A stretch of DNA of 64,000 nucleotides from Ignavibacteriaceae bacterium. GTDB taxonomy: Bacteria > Bacteroidota > Ignavibacteria > Ignavibacteriales > Ignavibacteriaceae. Of this stretch, positions 42,775-52,348 are shown one piece after another. The position numbers and the translations under genes are program-made. Position 1 is the stretch's first letter; each line of letters begins with the position of its first letter. Location of the stretch: positions 248,001 through 312,000 of the forward strand of contig WBUK01000002.1 of the NCBI GenBank assembly GCA_008933765.1, read 5' to 3'. The notes beneath the pieces are model-generated. The model was not told where the DNA came from and did not search any database. It worked only from the letters and a program-made list of their open reading frames with translations.

Positions 42775-44070
42775 TTAAAAAACGAAATATTTAAATGTTT
42801 CCGGAGTATAATCAGGGCGAATCACAGTGTTCGGGTTACCTTTGAAAATTAAACTACCCGGAATTGTTGCGATATTTACAAGAGGTATCTTCGCATTGTA
42901 TTTTTCGTTGATAACCTTGATAAATTCGTTTGCTATCAGCCCGTAAGCCTGGTTTGTCGGATGGACACCGTCAAGACTGAACAGACTCCCGGTTACAAAC
43001 ACCGGCGTAAACTTTATACCATCAACAACATAAGCACCGGATGTTACATAAGCAGCAAGTATGTTGTTAAAGAAAGCGGCTGCGTCAACATAACCGAACC
43101 CTTTGGCTTCGGCGGCGGTTTTGATGATGTTGTTGTACTGGCTAATCACAGTTTTAACATTTACAATTTCGTCCTGGTCTAAGATGAAAGCATTACCAAG
43201 TGGGTTTTCTCTCGCCTGACCCTTTCCTTGAGCAAGTTCTCCCTGCGCAGTTAAAGTAATCAAATTGCTTGAAAGTGGCATTAAAACTGTGTCACCGGTT
43301 CCTTTAACACCCCATATTGCTGTAACTCCCTGCTGTTGAAGTTGCCCGCCTACTGTTGTGAAATATGCAGCAGCGGTAACATCCAGAATATTAGCAACAA
43401 CAACAGGAACGCCGAGTGTCTTCAGGCTATCCATAGCCATACCATAAAGTAACTGAAATGTTGGTACCGGTGTATAGGGAACCGTGCCGCCTTTTGTAGC
43501 ATGACCAAGAATATCGTTTGAACCAAGCCAGAATGTAACAAATGAAGGTCTTGAAGCTTTAAGCTGTAACCATTGAGTGAGCCGGCTTCCGCCTGTGTTC
43601 CTCAAAACTAAGTTAAACATAGGGTTTGGTGCTGCTACACAGCTGTTGGCATCATAGGCATAAAAGAAATCAGCCAGAAAGGCACCCGGAACACCCAAAT
43701 TATTATAGGGCTTTGGGTATGTTAAATTAGTAGGGGTACCACTATTTGGGTTCGTATATGATTTGAAAGGCGAAATGCTTTCAATTTCTATTCTTCCTGC
43801 TGTTCCCGGTTCGCTGACATTTGGAAAAGCGAAAGCAGCACCTGCCTGGTGTGCTATTTGAGCAGCATAAGAGTATTTTTGACCTTCTTCGTACAAAGAG
43901 CCTGACTGATAGCCGGCAGTTAAACTGTTACCAACGGCATAGTAATTTGCAAAGTTTGCCGTTCCTGTTGCAGGGGCAGCCGGTGCAGTGAGGCTCGATC
44001 TGTCCTCACAACCCGTGAATACTAACACGGTTAACGCAAGGATCAAAGAAAAATTAAATATCTTTTTCAT
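42775..44070 (-). CDS. SGNH/GDSL-type hydrolase lipoprotein
   Basis: A 431-residue lipoprotein (lipobox FTGC). The SGNH blocks are GNSLTAGY with the nucleophile Ser (block I), FWLGSNDILG (block III, Asn) and DGVHPTNQAYG (block V, Asp and His). Such esterases or lipases act on acyl esters; the substrate is unknown. It directly follows a FadL/OmpP1-type porin gene, a pairing that suggests processing and uptake of hydrophobic compounds. ATG start; 18 bases separate the two genes. Confidence 0.88.
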   Translation of the reverse strand: MKKIFNFSLILALTVLVFTGCEDRSSLTAPAAPATGTANFANYYAVGNSLTAGYQSGSLYEEGQKYSYAAQIAHQAGAAFAFPNVSEPGTAGRIEIESISPFKSYTNPNSGTPTNLTYPKPYNNLGVPGAFLADFFYAYDANSCVAAPNPMFNLVLRNTGGSRLTQWLQLKASRPSFVTFWLGSNDILGHATKGGTVPYTPVPTFQLLYGMAMDSLKTLGVPVVVANILDVTAAAYFTTVGGQLQQQGVTAIWGVKGTGDTVLMPLSSNLITLTAQGELAQGKGQARENPLGNAFILDQDEIVNVKTVISQYNNIIKTAAEAKGFGYVDAAAFFNNILAAYVTSGAYVVDGIKFTPVFVTGSLFSLDGVHPTNQAYGLIANEFIKVINEKYNAKIPLVNIATIPGSLIFKGNPNTVIRPDYTPETFKYFVF

Positions 44071-44088
44071 TGTAAACTGCTCCTCTAA

Positions 44089-45330
44089 TTAAAATTTGAA
44101 GTTAAATGTAAATGAAAAGAGGTTCGCATAAGAGTTATATGTTCCGTTCATTGGAGCAAAACCTACACCGGAATAACTTTCCTGCGAGTTCGTAATTGTT
44201 CTTTCTTTGAAACGAATAAACAGGTATGCAAAATCCAACGAAACTGCATCAGTCAACTGATAACCGAACCCGGCGCTGAAACCCAGTCTGTCTGAATCAG
44301 GAAGTGTCGGGTCAACTTTTTCATCTTTTATTGGGTTTTTATCAAACAGGAAACCGGCACGAAGATCGAAGAAATCAGACCACTTGTATTCGGCGCCTAA
44401 CCTTACGATGAAACAATCCTGATAGTCTCTGGTTGATGTGGTTAAGATTTTATCGTCTGCTGAATATTTAACGGTTAGTGCATCGTAACTTGACCACATA
44501 ACATGCTGATAATCAGCGGTAACCACAAAAGCTGGGGTGAATTTATAAGCAATACCAACCGTAAACTGTGCGGGGGTAACCAGGTCTGCTTTAATCGGTG
44601 CATTTGGCAGGTTTGCTGCAAGCTGCGAAGGACCGGTTGTAACCACATCACCGGTGAAGCTGTGTTTAATCTGGCTTCTGTAACTGGCACCGATCGAAAA
44701 TGCCGATGTCGGTTTCCAGAGAGCACCAACGATGAAACCAAACGCAGAGGATGCAGTACCTTTAAGGCTGACAAACGCCTCATCATCGAAAGGTGCTAAA
44801 TTCTGCTTTTTGGAAATTTCTACCGTTGCGTAGTTATAAATAAAACCGGCAGAAAGGCTGAAATTATCAGCAAGTTTATACGCAGCAGTTGCGTTAAACG
44901 AAAATACCTGAACTTCTGTTTTTACCGCGGCATACTTGCCTACCCAGTTCTCATCCCAGTCTGTTCCTAACCCGAAGGGGTTATTCAAGCCCAACCCTAC
45001 AACAAATCTGTCTGATAATTGATGTGTAGCATAAAAATGAATTGGAGTGAATAAACGGCTTTTGACTTTCGACTCTTCGATCGAGGGAGCCGGACCCCTG
45101 AAAGCTGCACTCGGAACGATTAATGCCGTTCCGGCGGTTACATTCGTACCTTTCATGAATGCAAGCCCCGCAGGGTTAAAATAGAAAGCAGAAAGGTCGT
45201 TCGATAAACCCGCGAACGCACCCCCCATTGCCATTGCCTTAGCACCAACTTCATTGAGTTGGAAACCACTGGCGAAAATATTCCCTCCGATGATCAGAGA
45301 AAATAAGAAAGAAAAGAAACATTTTTTCAC
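44089..45330 (-). CDS. OmpP1/FadL/TodX-family outer membrane transporter
   Basis: A 413-residue beta-barrel. A signal peptide ends near FASG, and the mature N-terminus FQLNEVGAKAMAMGGAFAGL, with LSAFYFNPAGLAF after it, is the classic FadL hatch sequence. The C-terminus ends in aromatic FTFNFKF, a barrel-assembly signal. It probably takes up long-chain fatty acids or other hydrophobic compounds. The start is GTG four bases after GGAGG. It lies between the biotin carrier and SGNH genes. Confidence 0.92.
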   Translation of the reverse strand: MKKCFFSFLFSLIIGGNIFASGFQLNEVGAKAMAMGGAFAGLSNDLSAFYFNPAGLAFMKGTNVTAGTALIVPSAAFRGPAPSIEESKVKSRLFTPIHFYATHQLSDRFVVGLGLNNPFGLGTDWDENWVGKYAAVKTEVQVFSFNATAAYKLADNFSLSAGFIYNYATVEISKKQNLAPFDDEAFVSLKGTASSAFGFIVGALWKPTSAFSIGASYRSQIKHSFTGDVVTTGPSQLAANLPNAPIKADLVTPAQFTVGIAYKFTPAFVVTADYQHVMWSSYDALTVKYSADDKILTTSTRDYQDCFIVRLGAEYKWSDFFDLRAGFLFDKNPIKDEKVDPTLPDSDRLGFSAGFGYQLTDAVSLDFAYLFIRFKERTITNSQESYSGVGFAPMNGTYNSYANLFSFTFNFKF

Positions 45331-45357
45331 AGTGCCTCCGGAAAAATAGTTTGTTAA

Positions 45358-45861
45358 TTAACCAATTAGAAATAACTGAGCACCTTTTTCGACAGGAGAT
45401 TTCTCACTTACGAATATCTCTTTTATTGTGCCGCTAAAGGGGGATTTTATGTCATTCTCCATTTTCATTGCCTCGAGTATCATTATCGATTCACCCTGAG
45501 CAACCGTATCCCCGGCATTCTTCTTTAGTTTAAGAACCATCCCGGGCATCGGTGATTTTATCAGTGAGTTGCGGTTTGACTGTTTGACATTGGAGAGCAC
45601 CTGACGGGCTTTCTGTTCAAGGTTTGTTCTTACTTCTGTTTCAAAGTAGCGCCCATCGATTAAAAGTAATTGATTATTCTTTTCCCCTGAAACACGGTTT
45701 ATACGAAATACTTTTTCCCCCAACCTTAATATATAGTAATTCCCATTGACTTCTTCAAGGTTATATCGATATTCCCGATCATTTATTATTATCTGATCGG
45801 TACCGACAAACTTCACGGACATCTCTTTACTGTTCAGGTCAACATGATAGTCCGGAATCAT
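45358..45861 (-). CDS. biotin carboxyl carrier protein-like
   Basis: A 167-residue protein. The C-terminal 75 residues form a biotinyl domain with the attachment lysine in EAMKMENDI and the SPMPGMVLKL lead-in. The N-terminal part (about 1-85) resembles the BT domain of propionyl- or acyl-CoA carboxylases. Its ATG overlaps the biotin carboxylase stop (ATGA), so the pair makes the BC/BCCP half of an acyl-CoA carboxylase; the carboxyltransferase is not in the window. The likely biotinylating enzyme, birA, is at the right end. Confidence 0.9.
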   Translation of the reverse strand: MIPDYHVDLNSKEMSVKFVGTDQIIINDREYRYNLEEVNGNYYILRLGEKVFRINRVSGEKNNQLLLIDGRYFETEVRTNLEQKARQVLSNVKQSNRNSLIKSPMPGMVLKLKKNAGDTVAQGESIMILEAMKMENDIKSPFSGTIKEIFVSEKSPVEKGAQLFLIG

Positions 45862-47357
45862 TCTGTATCAAGCCAATTGTTATCGTTTAAAACCTCGTTA
45901 ATTCTAAGATTGTTTGCGCTGTTTCGGGATCTTTCCCGAAGAATAGCCGACAGCGCAACTGCAGCATCTTCCCTGCCGTTATCCAATTGTTCTTTCCAAG
46001 CGCCGGGAACCAAAGGTAAAAACTCCTTATCTATCAAATTTATGGAATATTTTCCACTCAAAAAAGAACGGTTGTTCAATAACCACAATAAAACAGCAAT
46101 ATTTGTCTGAACACCGGCGATTGAGTATGATTCAAGAGCCATTTTAACCCTTTGAATTGCAGAGGACCTGTCACTTCCGTGCGCAATAACTTTGCTGAGC
46201 ATTGGGTCGTAATACATCGTAATATCCGAGCCCCCTTCAATTCCCTCATCAACTCTCACACCGGGTCCGGTTGGTATCCTGTGGAAAGAAATTCTTCCCG
46301 TAGAGGGTAAAAAGTTGTTATCGGGGTCTTCTGCGTAAACTCTGCACTCAATGGCGTGACCGTTAATTTTCAAATCTTCCTGTTTGTACGAAAGTTTTTC
46401 ACCCGCCGCTATTTTTATCTGTTCTTTAACCAAATCCAGCCCCGAGATCATTTCCGTAACGGGGTGTTCCACCTGAAGACGGGTGTTCATCTCCAAGAAA
46501 AAAAAATTTCTTTTCGAATCCATTAAAAATTCAATTGTACCTGCATTGTAATAATTGCACGCTTTTGCTGCCTCAATCGCAGTCTTAGTAATTTTTTCAC
46601 GCGTTGCTTTATCAACAAACGGCGATGGTGACTCCTCAATTATCTTTTGATGTCTGCGCTGTACCGAACATTCCCTTTCAAACACATGGATATAGTTACC
46701 AAATTTATCGCCAAGGATCTGCACTTCAATGTGCTTTGGTTCCTCAATAAATTTCTCGATATAAACAGCACTGTCGCCAAATGCAGACAGAGCTTCTCTT
46801 TTTGCCGAGAAAAAAGCTTCATCTATCTCTTCGGGGGAGGAAACCTTTTTCATCCCCTTTCCCCCACCTCCGGCGGATGCTTTAATCAAAACAGGGTAAC
46901 CAATTTTTGAGGCGAATGCTTTTGCCTCTTCTATCGATTCAACGGGATCGGTTGTTCCGGGAACGAACGGCACACCATGCTCCTGCATTATTCTTCGGGC
47001 ACCCGTTTTGCTTCCCATCATTTCAACCGACTTTGAAGAAGGACCAATGAATGTTATTCCGGCTTCTTCAACTGCTTGTATAAAACTTGCCCTTTCTGAA
47101 AGAAACCCGTAACCGGGGTGAATTGCATCCGCACCACATTTCCTCGCAGTATCAATTATTTTTTCGATATTCAGGTAAGTTTCCCCGGCTGTTGTGCCCG
47201 GCAGGTGGTATGACTCATCGGCATATTTTACATAAAGTGAATTTACATCAGCATCAGAGTAAACAGCCACTGTTTTAATGCCTAATTCACGCGCACCTCT
47301 GAATACCCTTAATGCAATTTCACCTCTGTTAACAACTAATATTTTTTTGAAATACAT
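45858..47357 (-). CDS. biotin carboxylase subunit of an acyl-CoA carboxylase
   Basis: A 499-residue ATP-grasp enzyme with the N-terminal KILVVNRGEIALRVFR, the glycine-rich lid KASAGGGGKGMKKV, ERECSVQRRHQKIIEE and EMNTRLQVEHPVTE. It carboxylates the biotin of the adjacent carrier protein using bicarbonate and ATP. The length is slightly longer than a stand-alone AccC (about 450), and together with the carrier's BT-like N-terminus this points to a propionyl/acyl-CoA carboxylase rather than fatty-acid AccABCD. It begins eight bases after mutS2. Confidence 0.93.
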   Translation of the reverse strand: MYFKKILVVNRGEIALRVFRGARELGIKTVAVYSDADVNSLYVKYADESYHLPGTTAGETYLNIEKIIDTARKCGADAIHPGYGFLSERASFIQAVEEAGITFIGPSSKSVEMMGSKTGARRIMQEHGVPFVPGTTDPVESIEEAKAFASKIGYPVLIKASAGGGGKGMKKVSSPEEIDEAFFSAKREALSAFGDSAVYIEKFIEEPKHIEVQILGDKFGNYIHVFERECSVQRRHQKIIEESPSPFVDKATREKITKTAIEAAKACNYYNAGTIEFLMDSKRNFFFLEMNTRLQVEHPVTEMISGLDLVKEQIKIAAGEKLSYKQEDLKINGHAIECRVYAEDPDNNFLPSTGRISFHRIPTGPGVRVDEGIEGGSDITMYYDPMLSKVIAHGSDRSSAIQRVKMALESYSIAGVQTNIAVLLWLLNNRSFLSGKYSINLIDKEFLPLVPGAWKEQLDNGREDAAVALSAILRERSRNSANNLRINEVLNDNNWLDTE

Positions 47358-47365
47358 GCTTTCCT

Positions 47366-49795
47366 TTACTCCGAAAACTCGACGATGGTAATGCCTTCAC
47401 CCCCCATTTCAACGGGGGCATAATAGTAGTTTGCTACCTTTGGATTTTGTTTCAAAATATCGTGAACCGCTTTCTTCAAAGCACCCGTTCCCTTGCCGTG
47501 TAAAATTTCTACACGGTTTAAATTACCAATATACGAATCTATAAGGAATTTTTCTACTTCACTTTCAATATCTGCAGCGCGCTCACCTCGAATATCTAAC
47601 CGATAAGAAAGGTCAGAGCGCACTTTTGTAGAACTCTCTTTTCTAATTTCTCTTCTTATCTCTTTACCTGAAACTTTAACACAGTCGCTTGTTTTGAAAG
47701 AAATTTTTAAGGGGCCGGAGGCAATAACCACATTATTACCATCAGGACTAATGCTTATAACTTCACCGATGGTTTCTGAGTCTTTTATTCTGACCATATC
47801 GCCCATCTCAATCTGCGGTGGTTTTTCTGCAGAGGCTGCCGGTAGTTTCTTTTCCTCTTTTTTCAGTTTCTCGTTGAACGAATCCACTAACCGGTCGGCT
47901 TTGACTGTACTGGTTTTTGAAGCCTGAGACTCCTTAATTTCTTTAATAACCTTTTGAATCTCTCTGTTTGCCTGATCTAAGAAAACAGATGCGTGCTCTT
48001 TTGTTTCTTTAAGTATCTTATTCTTTTCTTTATCAAGTTCTTTAACTTTTTTCTCGTAAAGTGAAGTTAAACCGGTCAACCTGCTGTTCTCTCTTTCGTA
48101 GTGAGTCAGTTTTTTCATCAGCTCCTGATCTCGCTGCTCAGCTTCCAAAAGAACTTTTTCCAACCCGAAATTAGAATTCTCGACGAACCCCTCAGCAGCA
48201 TCGATAAATTCTTTCCCGAAACCCAGACGGGTTAAGATTTCGAAAGCATAACTCGAGCCGGGTATCCCCTGCCTGAACTTGTAGGTAGGTTTTAGTTCAT
48301 CCGAATCAAAACTCATTGAAGCATTTTGGAATCCTTCCACTTCCGATGCAAGCGCTTTTAACGCAGAAAGGTGTGTTGTTGAAAACACCAGACTTCCTGC
48401 CCGGTGAAGCTGCAACAAAACAGCCCGCGATATTGCCGCTCCGGATTCGGGGTCAGTTCCTGTTCCTATTTCATCGATCAAAACAAGTGTGTTTTCACCT
48501 GAATTTTGAATAATCCTTTTTATATTGGATAAATGAGAACTAAATGTGCTTAAATCATCATCAATCGACTGTGCATCGCCGATATCAGCCAATATCCCTT
48601 CGAATATATGAAGGTTACTGTCCGCTCCTGCCGGAATATGAATGCCCGATTGAGCCATCAGCGCAAGCAAACCGATACTTTTAATAAGAACAGTTTTACC
48701 GCCCGCATTGGGGCCCGTAATAATAACTGAATTTCCTTTACCAATCTTAAGGTCAAACGGAACTGTTCCCCGGAACCCATTCTTTTGAATCAGCAACGGA
48801 TGTCTGCCGCCGTAAATTTCTATATTTCTTTTTTTATCAAACGAGGGAAAAACACCTTTTATTTCGATTGAAAAATTTGCTCTGGCAAAAACTGAATCCA
48901 AGCCGGTTAAGGTATCGTAACTAAGAGCAAGATCATCGAAACTGTTTCTAATTCTTATAGTAACTTCTTTTAAGATTCTCTCAATTTCGCGGGCTTCTGC
49001 GAAATTCAGCGAAACAATCTCGTTGTTCAGGTTCAGTGTTTCTTCCGGTTCGATGTAAACCGTTTGCCCGGTGGAAGATTCTGAATGAATTATCCCCTTC
49101 ACTTGTCTTTTATACTCAACCTTCACCGGTACAACTAATCTTCCGTCCCGCAAAGTAAGATAGTTTTCTCTGGTAATATCCTGTTCAGTCAGATTTTTAA
49201 CCAGCGAAGTAACATATTTTCTAAGGTCTTCCGACTTTTCCCTGATCTCTTTCCTGATTTCCTGAAGAGTCTTGCTTGCCGAGTCTTTCATTTCACCTGA
49301 GGGGTCAAAAATGTTTGAAATGTAGCGTTCAAAAAGCTTATCTTCAAAAAGAAAGGTGCCCATCTCTGCCAGTACCGGGGCTATTTCACGGTTTGTTTTC
49401 AGATATTGTTTCAAATTTGCGGAAGAAATCGCAAGTTCAAAGATGTTAAACACCCCCTTTGCCGTCAGAACTGCACCGTCAATTTTTGTGAGATGGAGGT
49501 CTTTCATCACATCATTCAGCGATGAGATTGGAGGGTACCCCACTTCATTAATCAGCTCTTTAGCCTCAGAAACACAACCGCCTTCGTGTAAAATAACCGT
49601 TTCAGAAGTTGAAGGTCCAAGTGTCCTGATTATCTCTTTTCCTCTTTCAGTGTAGCAGTATTTTTCAATTCGTGAAAGTACTTTGGGGAATTCAAGCCGG
49701 TGCAGATCAAAGAAGTGCGTGGTGTTCACTCGGTCACTCAATCCGTTGTTTGTCTCTTCTTGTCGAGTTAAGTCAAAGGAATGAATTGTATCCAT
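47366..49795 (-). CDS. mutS2: MutS2-family ATPase/endonuclease
   Basis: An 809-residue protein lacking the MutS mismatch-recognition domain. Core and clamp domains lead to an ABC-type ATPase (Walker A GPNAGGKTVLIKS, Walker B LVLIDEIGTGTDP, STTHLSALK). A coiled-coil region and a C-terminal Smr nuclease domain with LDIRGERA and LHGKGTGAL follow. Members resolve collided ribosomes or suppress recombination. The N-terminus has about 30 extra residues containing two similar short segments (HSFDLTRQE, HFFDLHRLE). The ATG overlaps the cvpA stop. Confidence 0.95.
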   Translation of the reverse strand: MDTIHSFDLTRQEETNNGLSDRVNTTHFFDLHRLEFPKVLSRIEKYCYTERGKEIIRTLGPSTSETVILHEGGCVSEAKELINEVGYPPISSLNDVMKDLHLTKIDGAVLTAKGVFNIFELAISSANLKQYLKTNREIAPVLAEMGTFLFEDKLFERYISNIFDPSGEMKDSASKTLQEIRKEIREKSEDLRKYVTSLVKNLTEQDITRENYLTLRDGRLVVPVKVEYKRQVKGIIHSESSTGQTVYIEPEETLNLNNEIVSLNFAEAREIERILKEVTIRIRNSFDDLALSYDTLTGLDSVFARANFSIEIKGVFPSFDKKRNIEIYGGRHPLLIQKNGFRGTVPFDLKIGKGNSVIITGPNAGGKTVLIKSIGLLALMAQSGIHIPAGADSNLHIFEGILADIGDAQSIDDDLSTFSSHLSNIKRIIQNSGENTLVLIDEIGTGTDPESGAAISRAVLLQLHRAGSLVFSTTHLSALKALASEVEGFQNASMSFDSDELKPTYKFRQGIPGSSYAFEILTRLGFGKEFIDAAEGFVENSNFGLEKVLLEAEQRDQELMKKLTHYERENSRLTGLTSLYEKKVKELDKEKNKILKETKEHASVFLDQANREIQKVIKEIKESQASKTSTVKADRLVDSFNEKLKKEEKKLPAASAEKPPQIEMGDMVRIKDSETIGEVISISPDGNNVVIASGPLKISFKTSDCVKVSGKEIRREIRKESSTKVRSDLSYRLDIRGERAADIESEVEKFLIDSYIGNLNRVEILHGKGTGALKKAVHDILKQNPKVANYYYAPVEMGGEGITIVEFSE

Positions 49796-50295
49796 CAGAA
49801 TATCTGACCTTTTTTAACGCTGCCGGAGGTCTCAGAGGGTAAAATTGTATGAATTATCGCAGGCATAACGCTTCTCGCTGATGAATATAGCCACGACCCC
49901 TTAATCGTTTCATCCGATGGAAACGCAAGTTTAGATGTTGCCACTAAAATCGCACTGATGAAAATCACGACCTGAATTGCGCCGGCAAAACCGCCGATAA
50001 TTTTGTTCACCAAATGGCTTATTTTGCTGTGTACTTTTGTTGTTTTAACTATAATTGCCGTTACCACCTGAAAGAAAATAAAAATTGTTACACCGCCGAT
50101 TATCTCAGCGGAGCCATCAGCAACACCAAGAACAGACTTATAAACGCTTCCCATCCCACCGGCAAACCAAATCGCAAAGATGATACCGAGAAAAAAGCCA
50201 AGAATATCAAAAATTTTTTTGACAAAACCTTCTTTATACCCTAAGTAAAAAGAAGCCACTGCTAAAAGTATTATCGTGATATCAATCCAATTCAA
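49795..50295 (-). CDS. CvpA-family membrane protein
   Basis: A 166-residue polytopic protein of the CvpA family with four hydrophobic segments and the conserved NWIDITIILLAVASFYLGYKEGFVKKIFD start. The family is needed for colicin V production in E. coli and for envelope stress resistance; the mechanism is unclear. The start is TTG with GAG eight bases upstream. The end overlaps mutS2 (ATGA), a pairing common in many phyla. Confidence 0.88.
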   Translation of the reverse strand: MNWIDITIILLAVASFYLGYKEGFVKKIFDILGFFLGIIFAIWFAGGMGSVYKSVLGVADGSAEIIGGVTIFIFFQVVTAIIVKTTKVHSKISHLVNKIIGGFAGAIQVVIFISAILVATSKLAFPSDETIKGSWLYSSARSVMPAIIHTILPSETSGSVKKGQIF

Positions 50296-50299
50296 TAAA

Positions 50300-50749
50300 T
50301 CAACTCTTTAAGTATGCTTCAGTCAATCCTTTAACCAATGCTCCGTCAGCTTTGCCTTTAAGTTCTTTCATTACCAAAGGCATAAGTTTGCCAAATTCCC
50401 CTCCGCGAGGTATGTTGTTAGCCTCAGCAATCGAAGCGATTTTAGCCGCAACTTCAGCCTCACTAAGCGGTTTAGGAAGATATTCGTTAATAACTGCTAA
50501 CTCTTTCTCTTCCTTATCTGCCAATTCGTTTCGCCCGGCGGCACGGTAAATCTCCATCGATTCTTTTCGCCTTTTTGCCAACGAATTTAAAAGGTTTATT
50601 TCTTCTGCTTCTTCTTTAAGTTCGCCTTTTCCGCTTTTTTCATATTCAAGCACGGCGGCTTTAATCGACCTGATGGTTTGAAGTCTGATCTGATCGCCTT
50701 GTTTCATTGCGCTTTTTAATTCTTCTGAAATTCTTTCTTTAAGGCTCAT
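50300..50749 (-). CDS. GatB/YqeY domain protein
   Basis: A 149-residue protein made of the YqeY domain (LKERISEELKSAMKQGD to GALVKGLTEAYL), a helical domain otherwise found at the tail of GatB where it contacts tRNA. Stand-alone YqeY is of uncertain function. The KLMPLVMKELKGKADG block is typical. ATG overlaps the ExbD gene by four bases. Confidence 0.92.
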   Translation of the reverse strand: MSLKERISEELKSAMKQGDQIRLQTIRSIKAAVLEYEKSGKGELKEEAEEINLLNSLAKRRKESMEIYRAAGRNELADKEEKELAVINEYLPKPLSEAEVAAKIASIAEANNIPRGGEFGKLMPLVMKELKGKADGALVKGLTEAYLKS

Positions 50750-51180
50750 TTTTCATCCTTTTCTTTGTGTGATGAAATGTAGTTTACTCTTAGGCACTTT
50801 GCTTTTCTCAGTTCAAGTTGCACACTTTCAACGAGTGACATCGGCACATTTTTATCTACTCTCATTTGAACAACAACATTATTCATTCGGGATCTGATAA
50901 TTTCGAACCTCTCTTTCACTGCTGAAAGACCTACAACCATATCATTTACTTGAATTTTACCGTCTTTTCCGATATAAAGCCAGGCGGTTAACCTTCTGTT
51001 ATCAAATTTTTCCGATGTAACGGTTTCGGGCAGATCGTAAGTTACCTTTACATCTATTTCTTTTAATACAGTTGAAACCATGAAAAACAAAAGCAAGATA
51101 AATATAATATCGGGCATTGAAGCCAACGGAATGCCTGATTTTGAATCTTTTTTTCTTACTTTGCCTGCAAAATTAATCAT
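50746..51180 (-). CDS. ExbD/TolR-family biopolymer transport protein (second copy)
   Basis: A 144-residue protein with one N-terminal transmembrane helix (about 21-41), its conserved Asp in SMPDIIFILLLFFMVS, and a periplasmic domain. It is part of a proton-driven motor with the ExbB-like protein. It overlaps its paralogue by eight bases. This ExbB-ExbD-ExbD arrangement is common in FCB bacteria, where the two ExbD proteins may form heteromers. Confidence 0.92.
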   Translation of the reverse strand: MINFAGKVRKKDSKSGIPLASMPDIIFILLLFFMVSTVLKEIDVKVTYDLPETVTSEKFDNRRLTAWLYIGKDGKIQVNDMVVGLSAVKERFEIIRSRMNNVVVQMRVDKNVPMSLVESVQLELRKAKCLRVNYISSHKEKDEK

Positions 51181-51700
51181 TATTTTTTATTTCACCCACT
51201 GAAATGTAAACAGGTACGATACTATTAATGGTTTCCCGGTCATCTTCGGATAAAGACCTGAAAGCGCGCCCAAATTTTTTCCGCGACACTTCATCCTGAA
51301 CAGTTTTATAGCCGTGTTTTATTTGATCAAGTGCCGCAATGTATCTGTTATAAACCACATTTCCTTGATACAACAGGAGCGTGATTGGTTTCTCGTCATC
51401 AGGTTTATCGGTTGTTGATCTAACAGCAGTGGTAACTGCATTGTATAATTCGGCAAGAGTTGCGTTTTTTCCGTTTAATGTTAAGTTTTCGGTGGATAAC
51501 CTAACTTCTAAAACGCGCTTTTTTTCAATCTGAGTTGGGGCTTCGTTCGGTTTATATTCGGGAAGTGAAAGGCTGATTCCGGTATCAACATCAATGGTAG
51601 CTGCCACAATGAAGAATATCAGTAGCAGGAATGCTATATCTGACATTGAAGCAAGAGGGACATCGGGGAATCCCTTCCTCCGACGCCGGATGAAACTCAT
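51173..51700 (-). CDS. ExbD/TolR-family biopolymer transport protein (first copy)
   Basis: A 175-residue protein with a basic N-terminus (RRRRKG), one transmembrane helix carrying the proton-channel Asp (ASMSDIAFLLLIFFIVA) and a periplasmic domain of about 130 residues. It works with the MotA/TolQ/ExbB-type channel directly upstream, overlapping it by four bases. The energised substrate (TonB or other) is not in the window. Confidence 0.93.
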   Translation of the reverse strand: MSFIRRRRKGFPDVPLASMSDIAFLLLIFFIVAATIDVDTGISLSLPEYKPNEAPTQIEKKRVLEVRLSTENLTLNGKNATLAELYNAVTTAVRSTTDKPDDEKPITLLLYQGNVVYNRYIAALDQIKHGYKTVQDEVSRKKFGRAFRSLSEDDRETINSIVPVYISVGEIKNND

Positions 51701-52329
51701 TTCTTACTGCTTTTTTGCTTTAAGGAATAGAGGCTATCGACTAACTGAACCGAACTTTCTTCCATATCGGATACTATATCATCGATTCGCGAAATAAAAT
51801 AATTGTAACACACCTGCAGGATCATGGCTACAACCAATCCAAAGAGTGTGGTAATCAAAGCCTTTGCTATTCCGCCGGCAACAATAGCAGGCGAAATTTG
51901 GTTGGCTTCTTTAATGGCTTCAAAAGCTTCTATCATTCCCTGAACAGTACCGGTAAATCCAAGCATTGGCGCCAAAGCAATACAGAGTGAAATCCATACT
52001 AATCGTTTTTCCAAAAACCCCGTTTCGATGCTGCCGAATGTGGCAATAGCTTTTTCGACAGCATCAAGCCCTTCTTCAAATCTTTGCAAACCGGCGTGGA
52101 TAATTGAAGAAACAGAGCCGGGGTTTGATTCACAAACTCTTTTTGCTGCTTCTACACCGTTGCTTTCTATCTCTTCGGTTACTTGCTGAATGAACCGACG
52201 AGTGTTAAGTTTCGATTTTCTCAGTGTGTAAAACCGTTCAACACTCAACACTAACCCGACAATAAAGGCAATTAATATGGGGTGCATAAAGTCACCGCCA
52301 TCTATATACATTGAAGCAAGCGAGTTCAT
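51697..52329 (-). CDS. MotA/TolQ/ExbB proton-channel family protein
   Basis: A 210-residue membrane protein with three transmembrane segments and the signature GFTGTVQGMIEAFEAI in the second helix region. It forms the pentameric proton channel around ExbD dimers. It heads the cluster exbB-exbD-exbD-yqeY-cvpA-mutS2, and a 135-base spacer separates it from the SDR gene. No close promoter match is visible in that spacer. Confidence 0.93.
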   Translation of the reverse strand: MNSLASMYIDGGDFMHPILIAFIVGLVLSVERFYTLRKSKLNTRRFIQQVTEEIESNGVEAAKRVCESNPGSVSSIIHAGLQRFEEGLDAVEKAIATFGSIETGFLEKRLVWISLCIALAPMLGFTGTVQGMIEAFEAIKEANQISPAIVAGGIAKALITTLFGLVVAMILQVCYNYFISRIDDIVSDMEESSVQLVDSLYSLKQKSSKK

Positions 52330-52348
52330 TTTTGGATTTCTTTCACTC

